Positions 33,612 through 44,831 of a DNA stretch of 64,000 nucleotides are shown here, piece by piece. The translations under genes and the position numbers were made by a program. The stretch comes from Mytilinidion resinicola (lineage: Eukaryota > Ascomycota > Dothideomycetes > Mytilinidiales > Mytilinidiaceae): NCBI RefSeq assembly GCF_010093595.1, contig NW_022985451.1, positions 447,710-511,709 of the forward strand, written 5' to 3'. Every line of letters starts with the position of its first letter. The stretch's first letter is position 1. The notes beneath the pieces were generated by a model that was not told the origin of the DNA, made no database searches, and worked only from the letters and a program-made list of their open reading frames with translations.

Positions 33612-34236
33612 CCTCCAGATTATATATCCTTCCTTCCTTCATACAATTTGGTCCTGCTCTCGCTGCTCCCTCTGCTCCCTCGTGCCAAGCCAGAGCACTC
33701 AGAGCACACAGAGCACGCCTCACGTGATTCCCTGGTCACGTGTTTTCCCATGGAACTTCCTGCTAGGCAGATTGGTTCAGTATGCCTTATCTGCCCATCC
33801 TTGGCCTTGGTTCACCTTCTGGAGACTGTTCGTAACAGTTTAACGGGAACAGAAACCGGCCCTTAAAATTGTCCTCGGTTCGGGTAGCAAATTGAGAGTC
33901 CCCTTCTCGCTTAGCTCTTTCTGAATACCCGATTGATAGCTCTCATCCATGCTTTCAAGCTACTTCACGCCCTACCTCGGCTTAAGAACAAATCTATCAA
34001 AACTCGTTCAAATTATTTACATTCTGTAAGCCGAGAAGGCTCCAATCAGCACAGGACTTGGCGTCCAACACATCTATATATATTCCTCCTCAGCTCATAC
34101 AATACAACACAATTCACAACCTCTCCATATCGTGTGCACCCATCCTGTGCCCCCACAAGCTTACACATTCTTACTTTGGCATTTCGGTCGAAGAGGTTTG
34201 CCAGTCAATTCAAAAAGGAAACAGAAGAAATTAGCC
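33612..34236 (+). promoter_or_regulatory. Acyl-CoA synthetase upstream region with two CCTCGG sites
   Basis: CCTCGG occurs at 33873-33878 and 33975-33980, and a TATATATATTCC element lies near 34075, about 160 bp before the ATG. The region begins at the right target duplication of the solo LTR. Confidence 0.5.
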
Positions 34237-36087
34237 ATGGCGCAAAAGGAGGACAAGGCGGATAGGACTATGTCGATACCGACCAAGGACATTCTTTCAT
34301 GGACCTTCGACAATCCGCAATTTGATCAAGACAAGAAAGTGGGTAAACATATTCCAGCAAAGATGTCTTCCAAGCCAAGGCTCTCTTAGATATACATAGA
34401 TGCTGTCAATCCATCACGGTCAATAACTGCGCGAGAAGCGCGCACCTTAATTCGCAAAATGGTCGCTGGTCTTCGCGCTGCGGGTTTACAAAAGGAGGAC
34501 TGCGTCTACCTTCACTCATTCAATGATGTAGAACACGTCCCCGATTGATTGTAATTGCTACCAGCTAATATCGTCTTCAGATCTACTATCCCATCATCTT
34601 TCTCTCCGTTATTGCAGCTGATGAAGTATGGACTGGTACCAACCCAGGATATATCTCCTTCGAACTTGAACACCATATCAAAACCTCTCAAGCCAGCTTC
34701 ATCATCTCAGAGCTAGACCTAGCGCTGTTCAATAATATTTTACGCACTGCTGAGATGTGCAACATTCCGAAGAAGAATATCTTCATTTCTGATACCAAGG
34801 ACACGGAAAAGGTTCCCACCGGTTATAAGTCGTGGAAAACTTGGCTCAATCACGGCGAGCAGGACTGGGTTCAATGATTTAGGGACATGTAAGACTACGA
34901 CAGCTGCGAGACTTTTCAGTTCAGGAACGACTGGATTGCCAAAAGCTGCGCTTTTGTCTCATTACAACCTGATAGCTGAGCATACTGTTGTGCATGAAGC
35001 ATACCCAAAGTTATGGGAGGTGAGCCAACCCCTTGATCCATATATGTACCGAGGTTTCCCCAATGAGCGCAGGTCAAACGTTTGATCTGTGTGCCATTCT
35101 TCCGCGCAGCTTCCGTGTCTGGCGTTCACACGACTCCTTTGCGAGCTGGTCACGTAACTTATGTGATGCGGCGATTTGAACTCGAAAGCTACTTACAGAA
35201 TCTCGAGAAGTGGGAAATACCCGAGATATCTCTAGTACCACCTCTCGTCACAGCAACAATTATGTCGCCGCTGAGCAAGAAATACTCGCTCAAGAAGGCC
35301 ATATATGCGACATGTGGCGCCGCACCACTGGACAAAGAACCACAGCAACAGTTTCTACTCCTCATGCATCCGGATGCAAGATTTACCCAAGTGTGGGGAA
35401 TGACAGAAATCACCTGTGTTGCTATGAGCTTTCCTTGGGATGAGCATGACTTTCTCGGTAGTGTAGGCAGACTTGTTCCGAACATGGAAGCAAAGTAAGC
35501 TCTACCTTCCGACTTCTTCACCTTCTCACAACTTACGACAAAGCAGGCTCATCGATCATAACGGCAAAGACATCAGCCAATATGACGTCAGAGGAGAGCT
35601 CTGCGTCCGTGTTCCACTGGTGATTGAAGGATACTTTCAAAACCCGCAGGCAAACGTCGAATCCTTCCAGAACGGCTGGTTCCACACCGGCGATATTGCG
35701 TACTGTGAAGGCGCGTCCAAAAAATGGTACATAGTAGACCGCAAGAAAGAATTGATCAAGGTTCGAGGCTTTCAAGTCGCACCATCAGAGCTCGAAGGTG
35801 TGCTGTTGAGCCATCCTCACATTGCTGATGCGGCCGTCATTGGTGTACCGGCATCAGCGAGCGAAGGCGAGTTACTTCGAGCCTACGTTGTGCGCATGCC
35901 TGGCCCTGAGGCGGACAAGCTGGATGAGAAGGATGTGAAGAATTATGGGGGAAAAAGATTGGCGAAGTATAAGAGGCTGGATGGAGGAGTGGCATTCGTT
36001 GATTCTATTCCGAGAAATGCCAGTGGGAAGATTCTGAGGAGGATTTTGAGAGAGCAGGCAAGGAAGGGAATGAGGGCGAAGATATAA
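34237..36087 (+). CDS. AMP-binding acyl-CoA synthetase (4-coumarate-CoA ligase-like), one apparent frameshift
   Basis: Exons 34237-34338, 34390-34527, 34581-35019, 35073-35494, 35547-36087 (introns 51-53 bp). All core motifs of the adenylate-forming family are present: IYIDA, GTNPGY, the phosphate loop SSGTTGLPKA, WGMTEIT, GWFHTGDIAY, DRKKELIKVRGFQVAPSELE and catalytic-lysine PRNASGKILRR. Between DW (34868) and FNDLG (34870) the frame shifts by one base, placing a TGA at 34875. Either the gene is freshly inactivated or the base is a read error. The protein would activate a carboxylic acid to its CoA ester through an acyl-AMP. Its C-terminus, AKI, is PTS1-like, suggesting peroxisomes. It sits between two solo LTRs in the catabolic cluster. 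Confidence 0.85.
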
Positions 36088-36415
36088 AGCATTGAAGTAG
36101 TTTGTATATAGAGAATTTCTGTAAATACTCGTCACTTTGGTCTAGATTCAAGAAGTAAGATAATATAATTACTACTGGCCACGCCAAAGGGGAAATTCAG
36201 TTTGCCGAGTTCAATCACTAGAATATATTACACCTTTGTTTCGATTTAGGTTTGCTAATAATTACCAATACTCCAGCTTGTGTTCTTCCGCTGTTAACGG
36301 CTTCTTCAGGCCATATTCTCTTCACTAACTATGCTAATTGTGTCTGACTAAGCAAGCAAACAGAACAAACATGTGTCAAACCAGGACTGGATCCTCTACT
36401 CCGACACTATGAAAC

Positions 36416-36690
36416 ACTCAGGTTGAAATTGATGTGAACTCTGTTGTATTGTAGATGCCGTAAAGGCGGACTATATAGAGGAACGAGATGAACTATCCCT
36501 TAGGGCGCTCCCTTGGTCGTTCCCTTGGCGGCAAGGAAGGCGCCAAGGAAGGCGCCAAGGAAAGGCACTCCCTTTCCTTGCTGTCTTGACAGCAAGGAAG
36601 CACCACAACTCCGTAAGGAAGAGAAAGGGAGAGTAAGGGATACCTAGTGAACCGTATGAGTTGCTGATCCTAGGTTGCTGCAACCCGAGT
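36416..36690. mobile_element. Solo LTR-like element, copy 2 (5-bp target duplication GAAAC)
   Basis: 275 bp from ACTCAGGTTG to CAACCCGAGT, flanked by direct GAAAC repeats (36411-36415, 36691-36695). Both ends match copy 1; the centre differs and has AAGGAAGGCGCC repeats. It has inserted 33 bp downstream of the CoA-transferase stop codon, in the tail-to-tail gap with the synthetase gene. Confidence 0.78.
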
Positions 36691-36723
36691 GAAACATTCG
36701 AGTCATATTGAAACAGCCAAGAT

Positions 36724-38388
36724 TCATATCACCTTAAGTTGTTGAAGTTTACCCACATCCTGTGTTGTGAGACCAATCTCCTTGAGGACCTCCTCTGTGT
36801 GCTCTCCAAGAAGGGGCGGTCTTTGTCGGATTTTCGCCTTGGTATCACTAAACTTGACTGGAGCTCCTGTCAAACGATTAGCCTGATCTCGTACGATATT
36901 CAAGAACCTACCTAGAAGAGAGATATTTCCAGACTTCGCAGCATTGAAAACCACTTTCTCTACCATATTCCTAGCCTCTGTTTGCGGGTGAGCAAATACC
37001 TTCTCCATGTTATTGATTGGTCCATATGGCATTCCGCTTCCCTCAAAGATCTCGATCCACTCTTGAGTTGTTTTGGCGGCAAATAACCGATTGATGATAG
37101 GCTTCAGTTCCTCACGATTCTTAACTCGATCTCCGTTGGTGGCGAATCTTGCGTCTCCCGCCAAGGATGGTTGTCCTAACCGCGTACATAAGGTAGCGAA
37201 CTGTCTATCATTGGTAGCACCGATGACAAAATACGTATCCTCCGTCTTGAAGGCATCATACGGCACAACAACTGGATGAGCGGTTCCCCACCTCTCTGCT
37301 TCCTGCCCGAGATTCAACCAAGACATGGCGACATTAGTGAGCAGTGAAATCTGAGTTTCGAATAAAGAAGTGTCGACCTTCTGGCCTCTACCGGTTTGCT
37401 GACGCGAGTATAATGCTGCCACAATGGCTCCATGCATGTATAGACCCGTGCACATGTCTGTCAACCCTAACCCGGGCCGCACTGGAGGCCCGTCGCGCTC
37501 GCCGGTGATGTGCAGGAGGCCTGCCTCTGCACCTGCGATCATATCGTAGCCTGCTCGCTTTGCAAAGGGACCTGAAGGACCGTATCCTGCACTATGTTAG
37601 TATAGGGCACGGAAACCCCTTACAGAGAATAGGTCACTTTACCGGAAACACTGGCATGAATAATTGAGGGGTTCACGGTAGAAAGCGTGTCATACCCCAA
37701 GCCAAATTCTTCCATCTTTCCAGGGCGGAAGTTGTCAATGCTAATAAAACATTAAACTGTGGCAAAATATTTTCTTCTTCAAGCTCACTTACACAACATC
37801 AGATCTCTTGACCAGTTCCAACAAGATCTCCTGACCTTTTTCATGTTTAAGATTCAAGGTTAGAGACCGCTTATTCCGATTGACGGCAGCGAAATAATTC
37901 GACATAGGTCCATCCTCCTTATTCCACGCACTCTCTTCTCCGGATATCTTCCAGTGTCTCGTGTCGTCCTAGAGTCTAGTCTTAAATCTGTACAACTTCT
38001 CGAACAAATGATTGCATTAGAAGGCGAGACAAAGCAACCTACTCCCTTACTAGGATCCTCGACTTTTATAACATCGGCACCGTAATCTGCCAGTATTTGA
38101 GTGCAATAAGGGGCCTATACGTTTTCGTTATTATGCTGCTGTATTCTATTGCATCATAAGGGAGGTCTAAAACTAAATACGCACTGCTAGAACTCGAGAC
38201 AAATCTAGGATTTTGACCCCTTTCAATGCCCCCTCTGAGCAGTTCGCCGCGATTTCCGATGTCGTGGAATATCTCTTAAGAGTTTGGCTTCTTGGACGCC
38301 GTAACCAATGCTGAAGAACTAAAGGCGGGACTCGACATTCGATTTTGGTTGAGAGGTACCTCAAACTGCCCTGAACAAAGTGCTCCAT
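36724..38388 (-). CDS. Class III CoA-transferase, SUGCT-like (succinate:dicarboxylate CoA-transferase)
   Basis: Five exons (38388-38185, 38114-38043, 37980-37793, 37740-37643, 37586-36724), introns of 52-70 bp, 474 residues. The N-terminus has a basic, Ser-rich mitochondrial presequence (LRRPRSQTLKRYST). Then the CaiB/BaiF fold: ILDLSRVLA, PYCTQILADYGADVIKVE, NRNKRSLTLNL, NFRPGKMEEFGLGY, SGYGPSGP, then GLTDMCTGLYMHGAIVAAL, in which the Asp is the expected covalent acyl carrier. The C-terminal PLLGEHTEEVL is typical. Closest known role is SUGCT, which moves CoA from succinyl-CoA to glutarate, 3-hydroxy-3-methylglutarate or itaconate in mitochondria. It is divergent from the HMG-CoA lyase fusion, which would use exactly such a product. 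Confidence 0.93.
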
Positions 38389-38682
38389 GGTTGTTTATCT
38401 TGGGGATTGGAATACTCTCAATACGAAAAAGAATTGAGAATTGTCTCATAATCTTTTATGTGGATGAAGCACGTACATTGACTAGTTCCCTATCAATCCC
38501 TGAATTCTAGTGCAAGGCTAACAACCTAGGCTAATGCACTAACAACCTCGGCTGAACGAACACGAAGGTGCTATGTACTTGGCTGAGTCGAGCTGTTAGG
38601 TACCTGTTGATTCAATACGCATTTTATTTCATCTCGATATGAACCATAGACCACAATTCCTCGTTTTGACCAACAGCACAGT
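38389..38682. promoter_or_regulatory. Bidirectional promoter: CoA-transferase / HMG-CoA lyase fusion
   Basis: 294 bp shared by two divergent genes. CCTCGG lies at 38546-38551 in AACCTCGGCTGAAC, preceded by a related CTAACAACCTAGGCT. The head-to-head layout suggests co-expression of consecutive pathway steps. Confidence 0.6.
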
Positions 38683-40673
38683 ATGATGGAAATCCACACC
38701 GTACACCGAGGCTCTGCTATCTCAATTACGAGGATCTGGAAACAGCCCATTAGACACAGATCAAAGCCATTCTTTTCAATATTCCAGACGCAAGTCCAAT
38801 CCCGTTCGTGGAGCACGTCTCCTCCTTTTAAAAAACCACCCGCAGTTCGCATCCTCGAAGTCGGACCTCGAGATGGCCTCCAGAATATCAAAAAGACAGT
38901 CCCAACTGCAATCAAGGTTGAGTTGATTAAACGGTTAGCCTCAACTGGTCTCAATGCCATCGAAGCCACGTCATTTGTTTCGCCCAAATGGATTCCCCAG
39001 TTGGCAGATGGCCCAGAGGTCATGAGCCAGGTGTTGCCCTTTACCCAACAGAAAAATATCAACACGCCTGTTCTAGTACCTAATATCAAGGGTCTCGAGA
39101 GAGCTATTCAGAGTGGAGCAAAAGAGGTTACTGTTTTTGTTTCGGCGACAGAGGGGTTTAGTGTGAAAAATACGAATTGTACGATTGAGGAAGCAGTGAA
39201 AAGGGCCCGGGACGTGGCAGCGAGTGCACTGAAACATGGTATTGCAATCCGAGGGTAAGTAAAATGCACGAGCTTGGGAAATATTTGCTAAATGTGTCTT
39301 TCAGAGCCGTATCCTGCATCTTTGCTTGTCCCTATGATGGTCCAACAGCCCCAGCAAGCGTCTTAGACGTCGTGAAGAGTCTATTGGATATGGGTTGCTA
39401 CGAAGTCAGTCTTGGGGATACCATCGGAGTCGGCACGCCCAAGCAAGTTCAGACACTGTTGGAGCTTCTCCTGAAGGAAATCCCAGCAAACATGCTGGCG
39501 GGTCATTTTCACGACACATACGGTCAAGCTGTTGCAAATGTGATCAAAGCATATGATATGGGGCTTCAGACTTTCGACAGTAGTGTGGCTGGTCTAGGAG
39601 GATGTCCGTATGCCAAGGGCGCGAAAGGAAATCTGGCTACGGAGGACATTGCATATACATTTGAGAAGTTAGGAGTTTCTACTGGAATCGACTTGGAGAA
39701 GCTGGTTGCGGTCGGCGAATGGATCTCCCAATATCTAGGCCAGCAAAATGGAAGTCGAGCAGGTTCAGCACTATCTGCCAAAAAAGAATCAGCAACGGTT
39801 TCTTCGGTGCAGCCATCTCAACCAAAAATTTCCAGGGAGTGGGAGAAAATCGAGGATAAGGGAGACTATTCCGTCTTTCGCGCCAGAAACGTCGTCAAAA
39901 TCCGCCTGACCCGACCGCAAAATGGAAATGCTATGACTAGCGAGATGGTAAAAGGTTTAACACAAATATTTACAAACCTAGCCAGTGATCCATCTGTCTT
40001 CCACGTTGTCATCGAAACAGAAGGCAAGTTCTTCTGCACCGGCATGGACCTTACTTCTACTGCGACCACGATAACTTCAGACAACTCCGCCAAATCCAAC
40101 GATTTTTCCAAACTTACCGCGCTCTTCTCCGCCATTGACATGGCCCCGCAGACAACGATCGCCAAGATTGATGGCCCATGTTTTGGCGGTGGGGTTGGAC
40201 TCGCGTTTGCCTGCGATATTCGCCTGGTGTCGTCACGAGCCCGCTTTACCCTTAGTGAGATCAAGCTCGGGCTGAGCCCTGCCGTAATATCTCGATACAT
40301 GATACGAGAATGGGGTATACCGTTTCTGAGAGAGGCTATGTTAACCGGCCGGGAGGTGATGCCTTCAGAATTACAGCGAATAGGCGCGGTTCATGGAATT
40401 GCCGACGGTTCAACTGCACTGGATCGATTGACGGAAGATTGCTTAGATAGGTTGATTAAGTGCGCGCCTCAATCGGCAGCAGCTTGCAAGAATTTGGTCA
40501 GAATAGGATGGACTAATCCTGGAGGTAAGTCTCAGGATGAGCTCGTTATGAAAACGTTTGATTGTATGATGGCGCCTGGCTCAGAAGGGGTGTTTGGGAT
40601 TGAGGAGTTTCAGAAGAAGACGAGGGAGATTAACTGGGGTCATTTCTGGGCTGCGAAAAGGGCCATGTCATGA
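38683..40673 (+). CDS. Bifunctional HMG-CoA lyase / enoyl-CoA hydratase (methylglutaconyl-CoA hydratase-like) fusion
   Basis: Two exons (38683-39254, 39305-40673), 50-bp intron, 646 residues. A presequence (IRHRSK..RSWSTSPP) suggests mitochondria. Residues about 45-340 are HMG-CoA lyase: EVGPRDGLQN (catalytic Arg/Asp), metal-binding HFHDTYGQ near 257, and the signature VAGLGGCPYAKGAKGN with the active cysteine near 290. After a Ser/Lys linker, residues about 375-646 are a crotonase: FFCTGMDL, GGGVGLAFACDIR, FTLSEIKLGLSPAVIS. The GGGVGL form with one retained Glu (SEIKLGL) is the pattern I associate with LiuC-type methylglutaconyl-CoA hydratases. The two activities would be consecutive: 3-methylglutaconyl-CoA to HMG-CoA, then to acetyl-CoA plus acetoacetate. 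No stop or splice site separates the domains. Confidence 0.93.
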
Positions 40674-41304
40674 TAGCCAATATAAGAAAGCACAAGCCCA
40701 AAAGTCTGCCAGATGCTACAGTACGTACACTTTCAAGCTTGAAATTCTGAGTATATAATACTTCCAATCGGCAAAACTCATTCGACGGCCATGCCCGGGA
40801 GCCAAAGATGCATAGCAAGCAGAATAATAGATAGAATTATTGTATGAGATCGAATTATGCATAATGCTCTTAGCCTGGGTACATTGGTAGCCTAATTACC
40901 TCGTTTGTCGGCTACTGTAAGGCTACCCGATCAACCTTCCCCGCGGCAACCCGACCCTGCTTCCCTACTTCCCCGCACAAAGCTTTAGAGACTTGGTTCT
41001 TGAAGGTAATGCTTTGATAAGAAATACAGAGGTATATTTTGACTAGATTATACTCAAATTAGTTGCTTTGTCTCATAGATTACCGCTTACTAGGAACCGA
41101 GGTAATAGCCCAGGTCATTTTCAGAAATGTCTCTATAGCGATATTACATCCATATTCCTCGAGCTCTAGATTAGCCTGGAAGTTTGCAATGAGCATCCTT
41201 TTCTTCTATACTCTCTTCCACTAGTCTCTCTCCAGAACTACTTCTGAGAATTCTGAATTAATTTTGATGACTTATACCTGGTTTCAATACTTACCTGGTA
41301 TAGC
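40674..41304 (+). promoter_or_regulatory. Alcohol dehydrogenase upstream region with CCTCGG
   Basis: 631 bp between two plus-strand genes. CCTCGG (as CCGAGG) lies at 41097-41102 followed by TAATAG, mirroring the CCTCGGTAAT context of other cluster promoters. No gene is seen. Confidence 0.45.
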
Positions 41305-42700
41305 ATGGCGTCAACCACCACCGACACAGCGCCCAACGCATTCGTGATTCCTAAAACCTGCAAAGCCGGTATAGTAGTCAACGAAGGGCCGGATTTCAGT
41401 GTCGAGGTACGAATGGTACCGGTTCCAGAACCTGGTTTGCAATCCTTCCCCCTATCGAATTTCATTTTTTAGAATTGCGCTGATATGATTATGCAAAGCT
41501 CCTGACGAAGTTCTAATCAAACTCAACTGCACAGGAGTTTGCGGCTCCGATATACACTACATGACAGGTGACCTGGGAAGACCGCCCATGAGCCACTTCG
41601 GTGTCAAATCAGCGGGTCATGAAGGGGCGGGAGTGGTTGTGAAGTTGGGTGCCAATGTGAAGAATTGGAAGGTGGGGGATAGAGCGGGGATTAAGCCTGT
41701 GTGGATTACCTGCCAGAATTGCGAGCAGTGCTGGACGGGCAGGGAGCAGCATTGTTCAAAGGTTTTGATGGCTGGGTCAAAAGTTACTGGTAAGTGAGCA
41801 ATAAATTATGGAGAAATGTTGAATCAGGGATTGGTTGATGAGTGGTCGTTATTTGACTGCAAACGCTAATCCTTGGCAATAGGATCATTTCAGCAATACG
41901 GTAGGCGGAGTCATTTCTCGTTCATGACCTCCCATACCTATTCTATGTTATTAAAAATGTACTGACTCTTTTCAGTTACATCGCCCGCATCATATACACA
42001 GGCAATTCCTGATGGTGTTGATGACTATACCGCCGGCCCGATCATGTGTTCTGCATCGACTATGTACCGCTCATTGGTTGAATCTGGCCTTAAGGCAGGC
42101 GAATTTGCTGTCTTCCCCGGTGGAGGCGGAGGTGTGGGTATACAAGGAGTTCAACTAGCTACCGCTATGGGCATCCGCGCCATCGTCGTGGACTCTGGGA
42201 CGGAAAAGAAAGAACTATGTCTCAAAGGGGGTGGTGAGTCATTCATCGACTTTAGGGATGTCAAAGATACAGCTGCCGAGGTCATACGATTGTGTGATGG
42301 GATTGGCGCGCACGGTGTTTTTGTCACTGCCCCTGCCGCATATCCCACTGCTATTGCCTATGTTGGAAGCAGAGTTGGATCAAGTGTGATGTGTGTCGGC
42401 ATTCGTTCGTACCCCATTCTCTTCTTCTCATTTCTATACCAGACTAATTATCATGCAGCATCTGCCGGCACCATGACACTAGGCGCAGAGCCTGAGAAGT
42501 TCGTGATCCAAAATATGGGGATAAAGGGAACTCTCGTTGCTTCTCGTGCGGACATAGCACGAACGCTGGATTTTGCGAAGAGAGGTGTGTTAAAGCCAAT
42601 CCACAGTGTTGTGTATCCTATCGATAGACTACCCGAAGCTGTGGAAAAAATTAGGAAAGGTGAGACGGTGGGGAGAAGCATTGTCGATTTCAACTTGTAG
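41305..42700 (+). CDS. Zinc-dependent medium-chain alcohol dehydrogenase
   Basis: Five exons (41305-41434, 41499-41789, 41883-41900, 41976-42404, 42459-42700), 369 residues. Exon 3 is an 18-bp micro-exon (SFQQY) bridging into VTSPASY. Catalytic zinc ligands sit in TGVCGSDIHY and AGHEGAG. The structural-zinc lobe is C-x2-C-x2-C-x7-C (CQNCEQCWTGREQHC). The nucleotide-binding turn is GGGGGVGIQGVQLA, and the end SIVDFNL is typical. It oxidises a primary or secondary alcohol with NAD(P), probably in the cytosol, as no presequence is seen. In this cluster it pairs naturally with the aldehyde dehydrogenase at 47 kb to turn an alcohol into an acid. Substrate unknown. Confidence 0.93.
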
Positions 42701-43343
42701 CTTTATTATAGCTTCATGTCCCCAATCAAAATGCTCTCTTAGCTGCTTGGTATTGCTCTGTGAATAACCTCACGTGTACTCCTCCGCAATAATAGCCACT
42801 TGGCTCTCTGTGGATATGTATTAAAATTCAAGGAAAGGAAAATGCTGCATAAGTATAGATATATGGAAGAGAACATCCCCTAAGATGATCTGTCGTGGCA
42901 CAAATTTTGAAACAAGTTCAGGAGATAACCGATAGATCCTTTTGTCCAAGTTATCCAATGATTTTGAAGCGTTCCAAAAGTTCAGGTTGGCTATTAGCCA
43001 CCATAGTGCTCGGAAAATTCCTCAAGCAGAGTTTGGAGTAGTGCACTGAGCCTAGATCCAGGTGCCACCCCTTCTTCCCCCAAAACCAAAAATGAATTTT
43101 TCCTCACTTAGTAGGGAGCTGGGGATGCAGCAGTATGGCGGTATTTGGCGGCGTTCTGATTTGCAATAAGGTTGCCGTTGTTTGTCCGATAGAAATTTGA
43201 CACCATCCTTGCACTTCACATGTTTATGACTTTTCAAACCCGAGGTAGCCGAATTTCTGATCTTGAAGATATACATTCACCTAATTCTATTCGACGTTCA
43301 GCGGCTTCTCTCATCACCGTGATTGCAACATGACTAACAGTTC
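42701..43343. other. Convergent intergenic gap, no gene seen
   Basis: 640 bp between the 3' ends of the alcohol dehydrogenase and the carrier. It should hold both terminators. A CCGAGG at 43240 is not in a promoter. Confidence 0.45.
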
Positions 43344-44355
43344 TCATCCCACGAACGACCAAATATAATCGGCAACAATAAGTGTGACTACACTGTATCA
43401 AAAAAGTCAGTTGACTGAATTTATTGCATAGAAAGAATAACATGACTTACGAATGCGGTACAATTCTGAAAAGGTACGTCCCAAAGCCTCTGTAAAATCG
43501 AAGCAAGCCCTCATTCTTAGCGGCCTTGACGAAACAGTCCATCATGCCTTTATAAGGAGCCGACCCATCTGGCGCTCTTCTTTGTTTTTGTAATCTTGTC
43601 TTTACAAAATCGAATGGCAAACTGCAGAAGGCAGCGAAGAAGCCAGCAATAGCAGAGGCCGCGAAGGTCTGCGTCCGAGGGGATAGAGTTGTATGTTGTT
43701 GAATTTGGTTCTTTGATTCAGAGAAGAAAGCGAGCTGCCCAAAGTTTGTGGACATAGCACGGACAACTGTGGGATAGGCACCCTTCCACAGGGCAGAGAT
43801 TCCTTCATTCTTGCTGATGCGGGCTAAAGCATCAAACACAGAACGATAATTTGCACGCTGTTCCTTGGGTTTCGATCCATCAGATTGCATACGAATAAGA
43901 ACGAGATCAGCGGGATTCCCAATCATAGCCCCCAGACCCCCAGCAGCAATACCAGCAAGAGCGCGTTCCCCAAACCCTATCTCGGTTCCCTTTTTTTTTG
44001 TCCGTTCTTTGAGAATGTTTATGAAAGTATCAAAGAATCCAAGACGCGAAGTTGCGTATATGGATTGCCGCAGTAGACCAGCTGATAGACCTGAATAGAG
44101 ATCTAGAATCTTTCCTTGGGCAACGATAGTCCTCGCCACTGAGAAAGGATTTGGGCGGGGAGCGTCTCTCACTCCTTCGCCGGCAAGCTGCATTCGCACT
44201 TTGACCATATCTATCGGTTGAGTAAAAGTGGTCGCAACCATACCAGAGAAACCGCCAATGACGAATGGAAGAGCCGTACTGGTCAGTAGTTGTCGAAGGG
44301 ATCCAGGGCTGGGTGGGTTTGCTGTGTCCTCAGATAACTTGGCAGCGTTCGCCAT
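43344..44355 (-). CDS. Mitochondrial carrier, oxoglutarate/dicarboxylate type
   Basis: Two exons (44355-43451, 43392-43344), 58-bp intron, 317 residues, the standard tripartite size. Three carrier signatures: TQPIDMVKVRMQ near 45, NPADLVLIRMQ near 150, and LPFDFVKTRLQ near 245, each followed by the aromatic-Gly repeat (LWKGAYPTVVRA, FYRGFGTYLFRI). The small last exon supplies the sixth helix end (VVTLIVADYIWSFVG). The N-terminal block GGFSGMVATTFTQPIDMVKVRMQ is of the oxoglutarate-malate carrier subgroup, which exchanges dicarboxylates across the inner membrane. In this cluster it could bring a dicarboxylic intermediate to the mitochondrial CoA-transferase and lyase. That link is inference. 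Confidence 0.93.
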
Positions 44356-44831
44356 GTTGACGCAGAGAATAGGATAATATGGGATAGCGTGTGGAAGCTT
44401 GGACTTCTAGTTGTTTCGAGATTTCTAGGTTTAGCCCTAACCGATTTGAGTTGTCGAAAGGACGTAAGAGTTTGGTGCATACAGTCTCTTTTCGATCTCT
44501 ATGCTTTGAACAATATTGCTCGAAATTCGGGTATGACCGTTTAGGCACGCCCGACACGACGTATATTACTTACGTATTAAGGGTTATTTGATCTGTAGTA
44601 CAGCATGGCACTCTCTACTTGAATGTTGTCGCCTTAAATGGCCACCAGGGATCAACGGGTACCTATTACCGAGGCTCTATAGTTAGCCTTCTTCCCCGAA
44701 CTCTATTGTGAGAGAGTAGATAAGTACCCGCTCCTCCTATCACCTTCGCGCACTTGAACGTACTTATCCTGGCCAAACTCGCATGTTCTAGCTAGTTGTC
44801 CTACATTGCGTATCTCTTTTTGTTTGTCAGG
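44356..44831. promoter_or_regulatory. Bidirectional promoter: carrier / acyl-CoA dehydrogenase 2
   Basis: 476 bp between divergent genes. CCTCGG (as CCGAGG) lies at 44669-44674 in CTATTACCGAGGCTCT, whose complement contains the same 13-mer AGCCTCGGTAATA as the acyl-CoA dehydrogenase 1 promoter. Confidence 0.6.

Noticed and set aside
43240..43245. CCGAGG between the alcohol dehydrogenase and carrier 3' ends
   Set aside because: It sits in a convergent gap, not a promoter, so it was not counted with the promoter sites.
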